This document shows positions 17,377-26,029 of a stretch of 64,000 bases of DNA, in pieces. This stretch comes from Salinisphaera orenii subsp. orenii MK-B5 (GTDB taxonomy: Bacteria; Pseudomonadota; Gammaproteobacteria; Nevskiales; Salinisphaeraceae): positions 62,001-126,000 of the forward strand of contig NZ_AYKH01000034.1 in NCBI RefSeq assembly GCF_003788635.1. The letters are read 5' to 3'. Below the pieces are notes generated by a model that was given only the letters and a program-made list of their open reading frames with translations, made no database searches and was not told the DNA's origin. Both the position numbers and the translations under genes were made by a program. How positions within the stretch are numbered: the stretch's first letter is position 1; every line of letters starts with the position of its first letter.

Positions 17377-19542
17377 ATGAAAATAAACAGATCCACCGCA
17401 ACTTTCGCCTGGCGGCGGCGAGCCATCGTCGCGCTGGCGCTGGCCGCTCTCTGGCAACCGGCCCTGTTCGCCGAAACCGGCGGCGGGGAGCGGCCGCCGG
17501 CCGATGTCGACGGCCAGCGCATCATCAACGCCGATGACGAACCCGGTAACTGGATGAGCACCGGGCGTACCTACGACGAGCAGCGCTATAGCCCGCTCGA
17601 CGACATCGACGCGGAGAACGTCGGCGAACTGGGTCTGGCCTGGCAGTACAAGCTGGACGTCGACCGCGGCGTCGAGGCCACCCCCATCGTGGTGGATGGT
17701 GTGATGTACACCACCGGGGCCTACAGCATTGTTTATGCCTTCGACGCGGCGTCGGGCGAATTGCTCTGGAAGCATGATCCCAAGGTCGATCGCACCCAGG
17801 CCGCCAACTTCTGCTGCGGCGTAATCAATCGCGGCGTGGCCGTGTGGAAGGGCAAGGTATTTCTCGGCACGCTCGACGGGCGCATGGTCGCCATCGACGC
17901 AGAGACCGGCGACGAGGCCTGGTCGGTCGATACCATCATCGATCACGATCGCAGCTACGGCATCACCGGCGCTCCGCGCATCGTCAAGGACAAGGTGATC
18001 ATCGGCAACAGCGGCGCCGAATTCGGCGTGCGCGGCTATATCACCGCCTACGACACCGAAACAGGCGACCAGGCATGGCGGTTCTTCACCGTGCCGGGTG
18101 ATCCGGCCGAGCCGCAGGAAAACGAAGCACTCGAGATGGCGGCCAAGACCTGGCACGGCGACGCCTGGATCGAACAGGGCGGCGGCGGCACCGCCTGGGA
18201 TTCCATGGCCTACGATCCGGATCTGAACCTGCTCTATGTCGGCGTTGGCAACGGCTCGATGTGGAACTACAAGGCGCGCTCGGATGCCAAGGGCGACAAC
18301 CTGTTCCTGTCGTCAATCGTCGCGATCAACCCGGACAACGGCGAGTATGTCTGGCATTACCAGACCACGCCGGGTGACGCCTGGGACTTCACTGCCACCC
18401 AGCATATGATCCTGGCTGATCTGGAGATCAACGGTGAACAGCGTGATGTGATCATGCAGGCGCCTAAGAACGGCTTTTTCTACGTACTTGATCGCGAGAC
18501 GGGCAAGATCATTTCGGCCGAGAACTATGTGCCCGTCAACTGGGCCGAGAAGATCGATCTCGAAACCGGCCGGCCGGTGTTCACCGATCACGCCAAGTAT
18601 TGGGAGCAAGATGAACCGGTGCTGGTCAAGCCGGGTTTCTGGGGCGGCCATAACTGGCATCCGATGTCCTACAACCCGAACAGCGGGCTGGTCTACATTC
18701 CCAAGCACGAGTTCGAAGTCACCTACAAGGATGTGAGCGATCCGGAATGGACGTCGCAGAAGGGCTTCTATCAGCTCGGCACCGAGGCCGCGGCCATGTC
18801 CGACGACGCCGAGGAGATGCAGGCCTGGGCGGATCGCTGGACCGGCGGACTGCTCGCCTGGGATCCGGTCAAGCAGGAGAAAGTGTGGGAAGTGCCCCAC
18901 AAGACCATCTTCAATGGCGGCACGCTATCGACCGCGGGTAATCTCGTGTTTCAGGGTACGGCCGACGGGCGAGTCGTCGCCTATCGGGCAACCGATGGCG
19001 AGAAGCTCTGGGAATCGCCGGCCAACAGCGGCGTCATGGCCGGTCCGGTGACCTACATGGCGGATGGCCAGCAGCACGTCACCTTCATGGTCGGCTGGGG
19101 TGGCGCGTTCTCGACGTTCGCCGGTGGCCAGTCCAAGAACGCTGGCGTGCGGCCCTATGCCCAGGTGCTCACCTTCAAGGTCGGCGGCGACGAGACACTC
19201 GCCGAGCCGGATTTCCCGCCACTGGCCAAGCCGGAACCGCCCGAACAAACGGCGAGCGCCGCGGATATCAAGGCCGGCAAGGATCTCATGAACGCAAACT
19301 GCAGCCAGTGTCACGGCATGAATGCGGCCAGCGGCGATGTCACCCCGGATCTGCGTCGGCTCTCGGCCGAGACCCACGAGCAGTTTGCGGCCATCGTCAT
19401 GGGCGCGCGTCTGAACAAGGGTATGCCGTCTTATGCGGGCGTCCTGGATCCCGAGGAAATCGAAAAGATACACGCTTACGTGATCAAGCGCGCCAACGAC
19501 CTGCTCGACGAGAACTACGGCGGCGAGCCGGCCAGCAACTGA
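17377..19542 (+). CDS. PQQ-dependent quinohaemoprotein alcohol dehydrogenase
   Basis: This is a periplasmic type II quinohaemoprotein of 721 residues. It oxidises alcohols to aldehydes with PQQ and passes electrons to its own haem c. A signal peptide (about 1-32) precedes an eight-bladed propeller. The adjacent Cys146-Cys147 pair (NFCCGVINRG) forms the unusual vicinal disulphide over PQQ. The catalytic Asp lies in TTPGDAWDFTATQ (331-342). The C-terminal cytochrome domain has the haem site CSQCH (642-646) with Met683 in NKGMPSYAG as the likely axial ligand. The product aldehyde could be taken on by the co-transcribed AldA. The substrate is unknown; short alcohols, diols or glycerol are all compatible. 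No PQQ biosynthesis genes are in the window. Confidence 0.92.
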   Translation: MKINRSTATFAWRRRAIVALALAALWQPALFAETGGGERPPADVDGQRIINADDEPGNWMSTGRTYDEQRYSPLDDIDAENVGELGLAWQYKLDVDRGVEATPIVVDGVMYTTGAYSIVYAFDAASGELLWKHDPKVDRTQAANFCCGVINRGVAVWKGKVFLGTLDGRMVAIDAETGDEAWSVDTIIDHDRSYGITGAPRIVKDKVIIGNSGAEFGVRGYITAYDTETGDQAWRFFTVPGDPAEPQENEALEMAAKTWHGDAWIEQGGGGTAWDSMAYDPDLNLLYVGVGNGSMWNYKARSDAKGDNLFLSSIVAINPDNGEYVWHYQTTPGDAWDFTATQHMILADLEINGEQRDVIMQAPKNGFFYVLDRETGKIISAENYVPVNWAEKIDLETGRPVFTDHAKYWEQDEPVLVKPGFWGGHNWHPMSYNPNSGLVYIPKHEFEVTYKDVSDPEWTSQKGFYQLGTEAAAMSDDAEEMQAWADRWTGGLLAWDPVKQEKVWEVPHKTIFNGGTLSTAGNLVFQGTADGRVVAYRATDGEKLWESPANSGVMAGPVTYMADGQQHVTFMVGWGGAFSTFAGGQSKNAGVRPYAQVLTFKVGGDETLAEPDFPPLAKPEPPEQTASAADIKAGKDLMNANCSQCHGMNAASGDVTPDLRRLSAETHEQFAAIVMGARLNKGMPSYAGVLDPEEIEKIHAYVIKRANDLLDENYGGEPASN

Positions 19543-19564
19543 GCCCTTCCGCCGGCCCGTATTT

Positions 19565-19595
19565 GAGCCGCGTCCTGTGACGCGGCTCTTTTTTT
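19565..19595 (+). terminator. Rho-independent terminator after PQQ dehydrogenase
   Basis: GAGCCGCGTC (19565-19574) pairs perfectly with 19579-19588 around loop CTGT, followed directly by seven T residues. It separates the plus-strand unit from the convergent regulator gene. Confidence 0.95.
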
Positions 19596-19611
19596 GCGCC
19601 GCGCTTACGGT

Positions 19612-21546
19612 TCAGTGGCGGTATTTGGGGGCGACGATATCGAGCCGCGCCATGCGCCGATAGATCGTCGATCGCGCTACGCCGAGTTCACGCGCGACTT
19701 GGGTGACGTTCCACTGGCAGCGCCTGAGTCGCGCGATCAGCGGTGCATGCGATGAATCGGGTTCGGCATCGGCCGGCCCGGGCGAAACGGAGGATGTTGC
19801 CGTGCCCGGCGCGTTGGCCGCAGTATCCCGAGCGCTATTCGGCAGATCGTTGGCGGTGATGCCGTGTTCGTCGGCCAGTGCCAACGCAAAGCGCAGCACG
19901 TTACGCAGCTCGCGGATATTGCCCGGCCAGTCGTGGGTGTGCAGCACGGCTCGGGCTTCGGCCGTGATCGATGCGGGCGCGGCCAGCGCCCGGGCTTCGG
20001 TGACGATCACACGATCGATCAGCCAGTCGAGATCGGTTCTCTCGCGCAGTGCCGGCAGGGTCAGCGTGCCCCCGGCCAGGCGATAATAGAGATCCGCGCG
20101 GAACGTGCCGGCAGCGATTCGCGCTTCGATATCGCGATGGGTCGCAGTGATCACGCGGACATCGAGTGCGATCGGCGTGTCGCTTCCCAGCGGCAGAACC
20201 TCGCGCTCGGCAAGCACGCGCAGCAGCCGCGTCTGAAGATCGAGCGGCATGTCGCCGATTTCGTCGAGAAAGAGCGTGCCGCCGTCGGCTTGTACGAACC
20301 GACCGGTCATGCCGTCGCGGCGCGCGCCGGTGAATGTGCCGGCGGCATAGCCGAACAACTCGCTTTCGATCAGCGACTCCGGCAGCGCGGCACAGTTGAT
20401 CGCGACGAACGGCTGGTTGGCGCGCGGGCTGGTGGCGTGTATGGCACGGGCTAGCACTTCCTTGCCACAGCCGGTTTCACCCTGGACCAGCAGGTCGATG
20501 GGTTTAGCCGCGAGCCGGCGCGCTTGATCGGTCAGGGCCATCATCCTCGGATCGTCGCCCGCCATGGTGTGTAGCGCGTCGGCGCGATGCGATGCGATCG
20601 GTACCCGTGTCGCGGCGGCGCGGGCACGGCGTGGCTGTGTCAGCGCAGCGTGGAAATCGGCATCGTGCCAGGTCGTCAGCCGGCCGAGGCTTTCGGCCTG
20701 GCGTAATGCATGCACGCGATCGCGGCCGTCGCGAAAGAGGGCGCCGATGCCGTGGCCCACGACGCCGCGTTCGGCGTGCGGATCGAAGAGTCGGCGCGCG
20801 CCGGTATTGGCACCCACGACGCACCCGTCGTCGTCCAGCGCGAGCATCAGATCGGCGTGATGGTCGACTAAAGCCGCCGAACGGCTCAGGCGCAGCAGCC
20901 AGCGATCGCGAAAATGATGGCCGAAATAGCTGTCTTCGATCAGGCGTGCATAGAGTGAGGTCAGATGGCGCGCGAGGTGTTGGCTGTCCCGTGCACCCGG
21001 CATGGAAAGTGCCGAGATATCCAGCACCGCGGCCACGCGACCTTGTGGATCGCGCAGCGGCGCTGCGGTGCAGCTCAGGTCCAGGTTGCCGGCGTAAAAG
21101 TGATCGTCGCGGTGACAGGTCAGCGTGCGTTGTTCGGCAATACAGGTGCCGATGCCGTTGGTGCCGACGGCGGCCTCGTTCCAGACCGTGCCGGTGCGAA
21201 GCCCGGCTGTAGCGAATGGGGAATCGGCGCGGGTGTCGCCCAAGCATTCGAGAGTTGCGCCCTGGGAATCGGCGAGCATGGTGATGTAGCCCAGTGGCGC
21301 GATGTGCGGATACAGCTGGTGCATGCCGGCCCGAGCGACGTCGAGATAATGGCCCACTCGTTCGCGTCGCTCGCGCAATTGGGCCGCATCCAGCTCCGGA
21401 ATGCCCGGATTGCGCCCGGGGGCCAACCCGTGGTCGCCTGCACAGCGCAGCCACGACTGCTGTATCAGTCGCTCGCCCTGTTCCTGCGCGACGGCCTGCC
21501 CGGTATCGAGCACCCGGCGGATGATTTGGCTGTGAGGCTGGGTCAT
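19612..21546 (-). CDS. AcoR-type sigma-54-dependent transcriptional activator
   Basis: This 644-residue protein has an AcoR-like N-terminal GAF-type sensor region (about 50-200), an AAA+ sigma-54 interaction domain (about 325-545) and a C-terminal Fis-type helix-turn-helix (NVTQVARELGVARSTIYRRM, about 610-630). The Walker A motif is GETGCGKE and Walker B is GGTLFLDEIGD. The sigma-54 contact loop reads GTFTGA instead of the usual GAFTGA. Such activators respond to alcohols, acetoin or related metabolites. It faces the aldA/PQQ-dehydrogenase unit, whose promoter has the sigma-54 elements it needs. ATG 21546 was preferred because it gives a family-like N-terminus. A GTG at 21579 would add 11 residues. 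Neither has a strong ribosome-binding site. Confidence 0.9.
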   Translation of the reverse strand: MTQPHSQIIRRVLDTGQAVAQEQGERLIQQSWLRCAGDHGLAPGRNPGIPELDAAQLRERRERVGHYLDVARAGMHQLYPHIAPLGYITMLADSQGATLECLGDTRADSPFATAGLRTGTVWNEAAVGTNGIGTCIAEQRTLTCHRDDHFYAGNLDLSCTAAPLRDPQGRVAAVLDISALSMPGARDSQHLARHLTSLYARLIEDSYFGHHFRDRWLLRLSRSAALVDHHADLMLALDDDGCVVGANTGARRLFDPHAERGVVGHGIGALFRDGRDRVHALRQAESLGRLTTWHDADFHAALTQPRRARAAATRVPIASHRADALHTMAGDDPRMMALTDQARRLAAKPIDLLVQGETGCGKEVLARAIHATSPRANQPFVAINCAALPESLIESELFGYAAGTFTGARRDGMTGRFVQADGGTLFLDEIGDMPLDLQTRLLRVLAEREVLPLGSDTPIALDVRVITATHRDIEARIAAGTFRADLYYRLAGGTLTLPALRERTDLDWLIDRVIVTEARALAAPASITAEARAVLHTHDWPGNIRELRNVLRFALALADEHGITANDLPNSARDTAANAPGTATSSVSPGPADAEPDSSHAPLIARLRRCQWNVTQVARELGVARSTIYRRMARLDIVAPKYRH

Positions 21547-21779
21547 GGTGGCTTGTATTTCTGCCGTGAGGGTCTGCACCGTGTTGTACTATTCCGGCTG
21601 CCGGGCGCCGCTGCAAGCCACGGTTGATGTTGTGAGTCGGCTTGGCAGCCCGTTCCGCGCGATCCAGCGTCCTAGCGCAATGTGATCTTCCATGCCTGTC
21701 TGGGGTAATGCTTACGTCAGTCCAGCCTTGCGTACTTAAATGATGCCGCATTGGACGCGACTGTCGGGAGGCGCGCACA

Positions 21780-22255
21780 TCAACTCGCTTCAAGCTTTCG
21801 TTCGACGCAACCGAGCCGGGCCTGGTCGAAGAACATCGTGTCGCCCACGAAAAGCTCGGAGCCCGAGCACGACGTGGGCCACTGTTGCCTCGGTAGCCGT
21901 GTGGCGGATCTGTTTGGCTGCGGTAAACCCGGCTCGGACGGGAAAACCGTCGACCTTGAGACCGGCCGCGGCAGCGGCGCCGTGATTGCTGCGAGGTTGA
22001 CAGGCCTCGGTTGCCTACCCGCAAGGCGTGGAACACGGCGTCGACGTGGGCCGGCAACGCCGGTGTGTTCCGGTAGGCCATCGCCCCGCGCATCGTCGCT
22101 TGATGGAAGCGACGTTGTTAACGCCTGTCCAATGCCTTGGACGCCCGCAAGACCCTGCATGTCGGTGCGCCTCTGGCGACGAGGGGTGGCCGGAGTGGCC
22201 AGGGTGGGGTGGTCGGTGAAATGTTGCCGATAAGCTTGAACAAGTACCAAGAGCC
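21780..22255 (-). pseudogene. Decayed 2-hydroxychromene-2-carboxylate isomerase (DsbA-like) gene
   Basis: No single frame covers this stretch, but pieces in several minus-strand frames read in order as one family. They are MQGLAGVQGIG-like sequence near 22150, then MRGAMAYRNTPALPAHVDAV (about 22105-22045) and DAVFHALRVGNR. Next come GLKVDGFPVRAGFTAAKQIR and TATEATVAHVVLG in another frame (about 21985-21870). Finally LFVGDTMFFDQARLGCVERK and a stop at 21780-21782 appear in a third frame. This order is the C-terminal two thirds of 2-hydroxychromene-2-carboxylate isomerase, a thioredoxin-fold glutathione-dependent enzyme of aromatic degradation. At least two frameshifts and loss of the 5' third mark it as dead. 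Identification is from memory of the family pattern. Confidence 0.7.
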
Positions 22256-22279
22256 AAAAGGCGTCAACGCGCGGCCGGC

Positions 22280-22765
22280 TCAGCCGCGGTAGCGATAGCG
22301 CAGGTGCTCGTCCTTGCTCGGGCCGGCGATGTGCCAGATCAGGTCGAAGCCGTTGTCCACCAGCTCCAGCCGGGCCCGGTAGCGGTCCGCGCCGCAGTGG
22401 TGGGCGCGGCAGCATGCGAGCGCGCCGTCGCCGGCCGGGGCCAGTTCGAACAGCGGTACCGGCCGCTCGCGGCCGAAACGCTCGTGCGCCAGCGACAGCC
22501 GATCGCCGGACCGCTGCCAGTGGTAGACGTTGCGAAACGCCACCGCGCGGTCGTGACCGGCCGGCACGAAGCTGCCGTGCTCGTGCAGGCGGATGCCGTC
22601 GGCCTCGCTCACGGCCTCGATGCGGGCCTCGCCGTGGCCGCGCCAGCCGGTGCCCGATCCGGGTCCGGGGGTCGCTTCGAAGCACAGGCGTTTCAGCCCG
22701 GCCAGACGTCGCCACGTCTCTATAATGGGCGCGCTGTTTTCAGACGACGGGGCCGATCCCGGCAT
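22280..22765 (-). CDS. DUF6314 family protein
   Basis: This is a 161-residue protein with the features I associate with DUF6314: an early WRRLAGL, alternating beta strands rich in Gly and Glu, an aromatic AFRNVYHWQRSGDRLSL stretch, HHCGADRYRARLEL, and a final GPSKDEHLRYRYRG. The family looks like a small lipocalin-like beta barrel and its function is unknown. The only ATG is at 22765, within a CATG that also holds the start of the divergent EamA gene. The true start could be a little further in, since the domain begins near residue 16. Confidence 0.7.
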   Translation of the reverse strand: MPGSAPSSENSAPIIETWRRLAGLKRLCFEATPGPGSGTGWRGHGEARIEAVSEADGIRLHEHGSFVPAGHDRAVAFRNVYHWQRSGDRLSLAHERFGRERPVPLFELAPAGDGALACCRAHHCGADRYRARLELVDNGFDLIWHIAGPSKDEHLRYRYRG

Positions 22766-23648
22766 GGCGATACTCGTGGGTGTGACGGTGCTGTGGGCGT
22801 TTTCCTTCAGCCTGATCGGAGTCTATCTGTCCGGCCAGGTCGATAGCAGCTTCGCCGTGCTCACGCGCATCACGCTGGCGCTGGCGGTGTTCGCGCCGAT
22901 GATGCGCTTCCGCGGCATCGGCCGGCGGCCGGTGTTGGGGCTGATGGCCGTGGGCGCGCTCGAGCTGGGGCTGATGTATTTCTTCTTCTACCACGCGTTC
23001 ACGCTGCTCAGTGTGCCCGAGGTGCTGCTGTTCACCATCTTCACCCCGGTTTACATCACCCTCATCGAGGATCTGCTCGCGCGGCGTTTCAGCCCCGGCT
23101 ATCTGGCCACCGCCCTGGTCGCGGTGGCCGGGGCGGCGGTGATTCGCTACACCGAGCTCGGCTCGGACTACTGGGCCGGCTTCGCGGTCGTCCAGGGCGC
23201 AAACCTGTGTTTCGCCGCCGGGCAGGTGGGGTATCGCCGGCTGGCGCCGCGGCTGCCGGCGGACGTACCGCTCCACGCTCTGTTCGGCTGGTTCTTCGCC
23301 GGCGCCTGGCCGCTGGCCGCGCTGCTGTTTCTGCTGATCGGCGATCGCACCATGCTGCCGACGACCGGCCTGCAGTGGGGCGTGCTGCTCTGGCTCGGGC
23401 TGATGTCGTCGGGGCTGGGCTACTACGCCTGGAACCGCGGCGCGGTCCGGGTGGACGCGGGCACGCTCGCGGTCATGAACAACGCGCTGATTCCGGCCGG
23501 TCTGGCGGTGAATCTGCTGATCTGGAATCGCGACGCCGATCTCGCGCGGCTGGCCGCCGGGGCGGTGATCATCGTCGCGGCGCTGGTGATAAATCGGATG
23601 TGGGTGCGCCGGCGGGCGCCTCAGCCGGATTCCGCGTCCGCCGGCTGA
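22764..23648 (+). CDS. EamA/DMT-family membrane transporter
   Basis: This is a 294-residue protein with ten hydrophobic helices in two EamA repeats, typical of drug/metabolite transporters such as RhaT-like or RarD-like exporters. The start at 22764 puts the first helix at residue 2. An alternative in-frame ATG at 22725 would add 13 residues, and TATAAT at 22721-22726 could be a -10 element. The family moves amino acids, cofactors or xenobiotics and the substrate is unknown. Its 3' end overlaps the convergent MarR gene by 28 bases, so expression of the two may interfere. Confidence 0.85.
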   Translation: MAILVGVTVLWAFSFSLIGVYLSGQVDSSFAVLTRITLALAVFAPMMRFRGIGRRPVLGLMAVGALELGLMYFFFYHAFTLLSVPEVLLFTIFTPVYITLIEDLLARRFSPGYLATALVAVAGAAVIRYTELGSDYWAGFAVVQGANLCFAAGQVGYRRLAPRLPADVPLHALFGWFFAGAWPLAALLFLLIGDRTMLPTTGLQWGVLLWLGLMSSGLGYYAWNRGAVRVDAGTLAVMNNALIPAGLAVNLLIWNRDADLARLAAGAVIIVAALVINRMWVRRRAPQPDSASAG

Positions 23649-24076
23649 TCGAGCGCGTCGGTCAGCCTATCGAGGAGGGCGTGCAGCCGGACCACCTCGG
23701 CTTCGCCGAGACGGGCGTTGAGCGCCTGCTGGGCCCGTTTCCAGCAGCGCTGCGCCTCGCGGCGTCGGGCAGCGCCGTCCGCGGTGGCCGCGATCAGGCG
23801 GCTGCGCCCGTCCGCGCCGCTGTGGCGCGTGATCCAGCCCTGGCGTTCGAGCGTGTTCAGGGTGCGGGTGAGCGTGGAGTTGTCCAGATGCATGCGCTGC
23901 GCGAGTTCGCCCGCCCGCAGCGGGCCGTTGACCACGATCTGCGACAGCAGCGAATACTGGGTGCCGCGCATGCCGGCGGCGGCGAGATATTCGTCGTAGT
24001 GGCGGGCGACGACGCGACCCAGCTGGTGCAGCTTGAAGTTGGTGCAGCCCTGTGGCCGTGATGTCTCCGTATCCAT
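23621..24076 (-). CDS. MarR-family transcriptional regulator
   Basis: This is a 151-residue winged-helix regulator. The DNA-binding domain includes LRAGELAQRMHLDNSTLTRTLNTLE (recognition helix region about 55-80) and a wing at GADGRSRLIAAT. The N- and C-terminal helices form the dimer interface. MarR proteins usually repress nearby transporter or catabolic genes and release DNA on binding small phenolics or other ligands. The target is unclear. The EamA gene is convergent and overlapping rather than divergent. The upstream gene on the same strand encodes a polytopic membrane protein 110 bases away. ATG 24076 was chosen since 41 upstream residues are Arg/Pro-rich and unlike the family. Confidence 0.88.
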   Translation of the reverse strand: MDTETSRPQGCTNFKLHQLGRVVARHYDEYLAAAGMRGTQYSLLSQIVVNGPLRAGELAQRMHLDNSTLTRTLNTLERQGWITRHSGADGRSRLIAATADGAARRREAQRCWKRAQQALNARLGEAEVVRLHALLDRLTDALDQPADAESG

Positions 24077-24185
24077 CACGTCATTGTGCGTGTCGCCGGC
24101 GGCATGGCAAGCCGCCGGCCGCCGTGCGGGCTCATCCGGCCGCGGCTGGCGAGGCGCTCGATCCTCGATCGGCCGCTGGTCGGCA

Positions 24186-25280
24186 TCAGCGTTTCGCATC
24201 GATGGCCCCGGTGTCGGCGCAGCGTGCCGAGATCACCTGCAGCGCGCCCAGCCAGATCAGCGGCACGATCTCGATGAAGATGCGCTGTTCGACCAGGCGG
24301 CCGACCACGACCGCGAACAGCGCCAGCGGCAGAGCGAAACCGATCAGGGCCAGCGCCAGCCGGCGGTCGAGATGACGGCGCCAGACCAGCAGCGGCAGGT
24401 ACAGGCCGGCCGCAAAGCGGGCGATGTAGGTCAGCGCATACAGCGGACTCGACAGTGCGACCAGGTTGTAGATCAGATGGAACTCGTACTGGGTGTCGCC
24501 CAGATGCGCGTTCGGGTTGACGTTGTCGGCGAACAGCCACTGCAGCGGCAGCTGAATCGCCGCGAACAGCACGGCCTGCGCGGCGAGAAAAGCCGCCCAG
24601 TGCGAGAACGACAGCCGCTGCCAGAACAGCAGCGCGACGAACGGCAGCAGGAAGACCGTGGTTTCGCGGTTGAGCGTGGCCACGGCGAACACGGCCAGAT
24701 AGGCCGCGATGCCCGCCGCGTGCGGCCGTTCGGCCAGCCGCGAGAGCATGAGCACGAGCGCGAGCGTGAACACCGCCGCCGGGAGATCGTAGACGTAGTA
24801 GTAGATCGCACGCGGTGTCCACGTGCCGAGGTCGAGTATGTCGTCGCTGGCCGAAAAGGACTGCGTGATCTGCAGATCGGGCGTGATCAGATGCAGCAGC
24901 ATCGGAATGACGACGGTGAAGGCCAGCAGCCGTCGCGAGAGCGTGTTTTCGCCGATGCCGAACTGCGCGAGTGCGCGATAGGCCACACCGATCAGGGCCA
25001 TCCAGAAGCCCATTTCCATGAGGCCGAACAGCAGGGTTTCGCCCAGGGGCGCGACAGCCTGGATACTGGCGGCCGCGGCCGGCAGCAGCACGCGGTGCTG
25101 GAAGGGTTCGACCGCGTTGAAGTCCACCAGCCGGGCGAACGTGGTCAGCTCGAACGCCTCGGTCGTCGTCAGTCGCAGACACGTCAGAAACAGCGCGATC
25201 AGTCCCGCGCCCAACAGCCATAGAAGCCGTTCGGTACGGGCATGGGCCGCCGGCGAGCGAGGGGCGACGGATAGAGACAT
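24186..25280 (-). CDS. Polytopic membrane protein of unknown function
   Basis: This is a 364-residue protein with about nine or ten hydrophobic helices. An FQHRVLLP motif follows the first helix, and the short cytoplasmic segment TLNRETTVFLLP lies mid-protein. Such motifs recur in uncharacterised bacterial membrane proteins that resemble the membrane part of GT-C glycosyltransferases, but I cannot assign a function. ATG 25280 was preferred over an upstream extension rich in Arg. It is followed after 110 bases by the MarR gene on the same strand. Confidence 0.7.
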   Translation of the reverse strand: MSLSVAPRSPAAHARTERLLWLLGAGLIALFLTCLRLTTTEAFELTTFARLVDFNAVEPFQHRVLLPAAAASIQAVAPLGETLLFGLMEMGFWMALIGVAYRALAQFGIGENTLSRRLLAFTVVIPMLLHLITPDLQITQSFSASDDILDLGTWTPRAIYYYVYDLPAAVFTLALVLMLSRLAERPHAAGIAAYLAVFAVATLNRETTVFLLPFVALLFWQRLSFSHWAAFLAAQAVLFAAIQLPLQWLFADNVNPNAHLGDTQYEFHLIYNLVALSSPLYALTYIARFAAGLYLPLLVWRRHLDRRLALALIGFALPLALFAVVVGRLVEQRIFIEIVPLIWLGALQVISARCADTGAIDAKR

Positions 25281-26029
25281 GGCGAGGCGGCGGCCGAGCG
25301 GTGTTCGATTACGAAAGCAATAACGCCTGCGACCGCGCGGAAGTTCCACTCAGCCGCTGCGCGCCCCGCCCCCGGCATTCGCGCCGTTTCAGTCTAGCAG
25401 CACGGCGGCGCGAGGAATGTGATTTGCGCGCGGCCGGTGGCTTCGACGACACCGCCGGCGTCATCGTCGTGCGGTTGACGCGCTGGCGGCGGTGTCGTGG
25501 ATGGCGGCCGGTGTACCGGCTGAAGTCGTCCCGGAGGTGACCACGCTGTGCCGGCGCGAAAACGGCAAGTGTGACGCCCATCGATTCGTCGACGCAGCCT
25601 TCCGCCTGCGTCCGCTGAAGTCGCAGGCTGCGGCTGGCCAGCATGCGCCGACTTTTGCGGAAAAGACCGGCGCGAGCGCGTCGAGGCGTGTCGCGATGCG
25701 GTGCACACCGAGGCGTCGATGGCGACGCCGGCGATCCGGCTGGCCAGCCGTTGTGCGGGCACCGGTTCGGTCGCGGTCTTAAGCCAGTCGTCGCCTCGGA
25801 CGGTGCCCGCGCCCACGGCGTCGGTGGCCACGACCACGTAGTCGCCGTTGGCCGCGGCGTCGCCGCAGCGCGTGGCCATCGCGACCCGGCCGGGAGCAAC
25901 AGGATGAGCGCGATCGTCCGACGCATTGTTTCTGCTCGTCGGGCCGGGGCCGTACCGCTCCGGGCGCGGGCGAATCGCCGTGACCTGCTATCGTTTCGGG
26001 CTCGTTCGAATCACCGTGTCGGAGATTGC
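25281..26029. other. Intergenic region with a possible decayed lipoprotein gene
   Basis: No intact gene is seen in 749 bases. On the minus strand an ATG at 25926 opens a signal-peptide-like MRRTIALILLLPAG. In a different frame downstream (from about 25895) follows a protein-like stretch, CGDAAANGDYVVVATDAVGA and DDWLKTATEPVPAQRLASRI. Further protein-like pieces appear in other frames (SMGVTLAVFAPAQRGH near 25560). This could be a frameshifted secreted-protein gene; no family was recognised. The promoter of the plus-strand oxidoreductase must lie at the right end. Confidence 0.3.
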
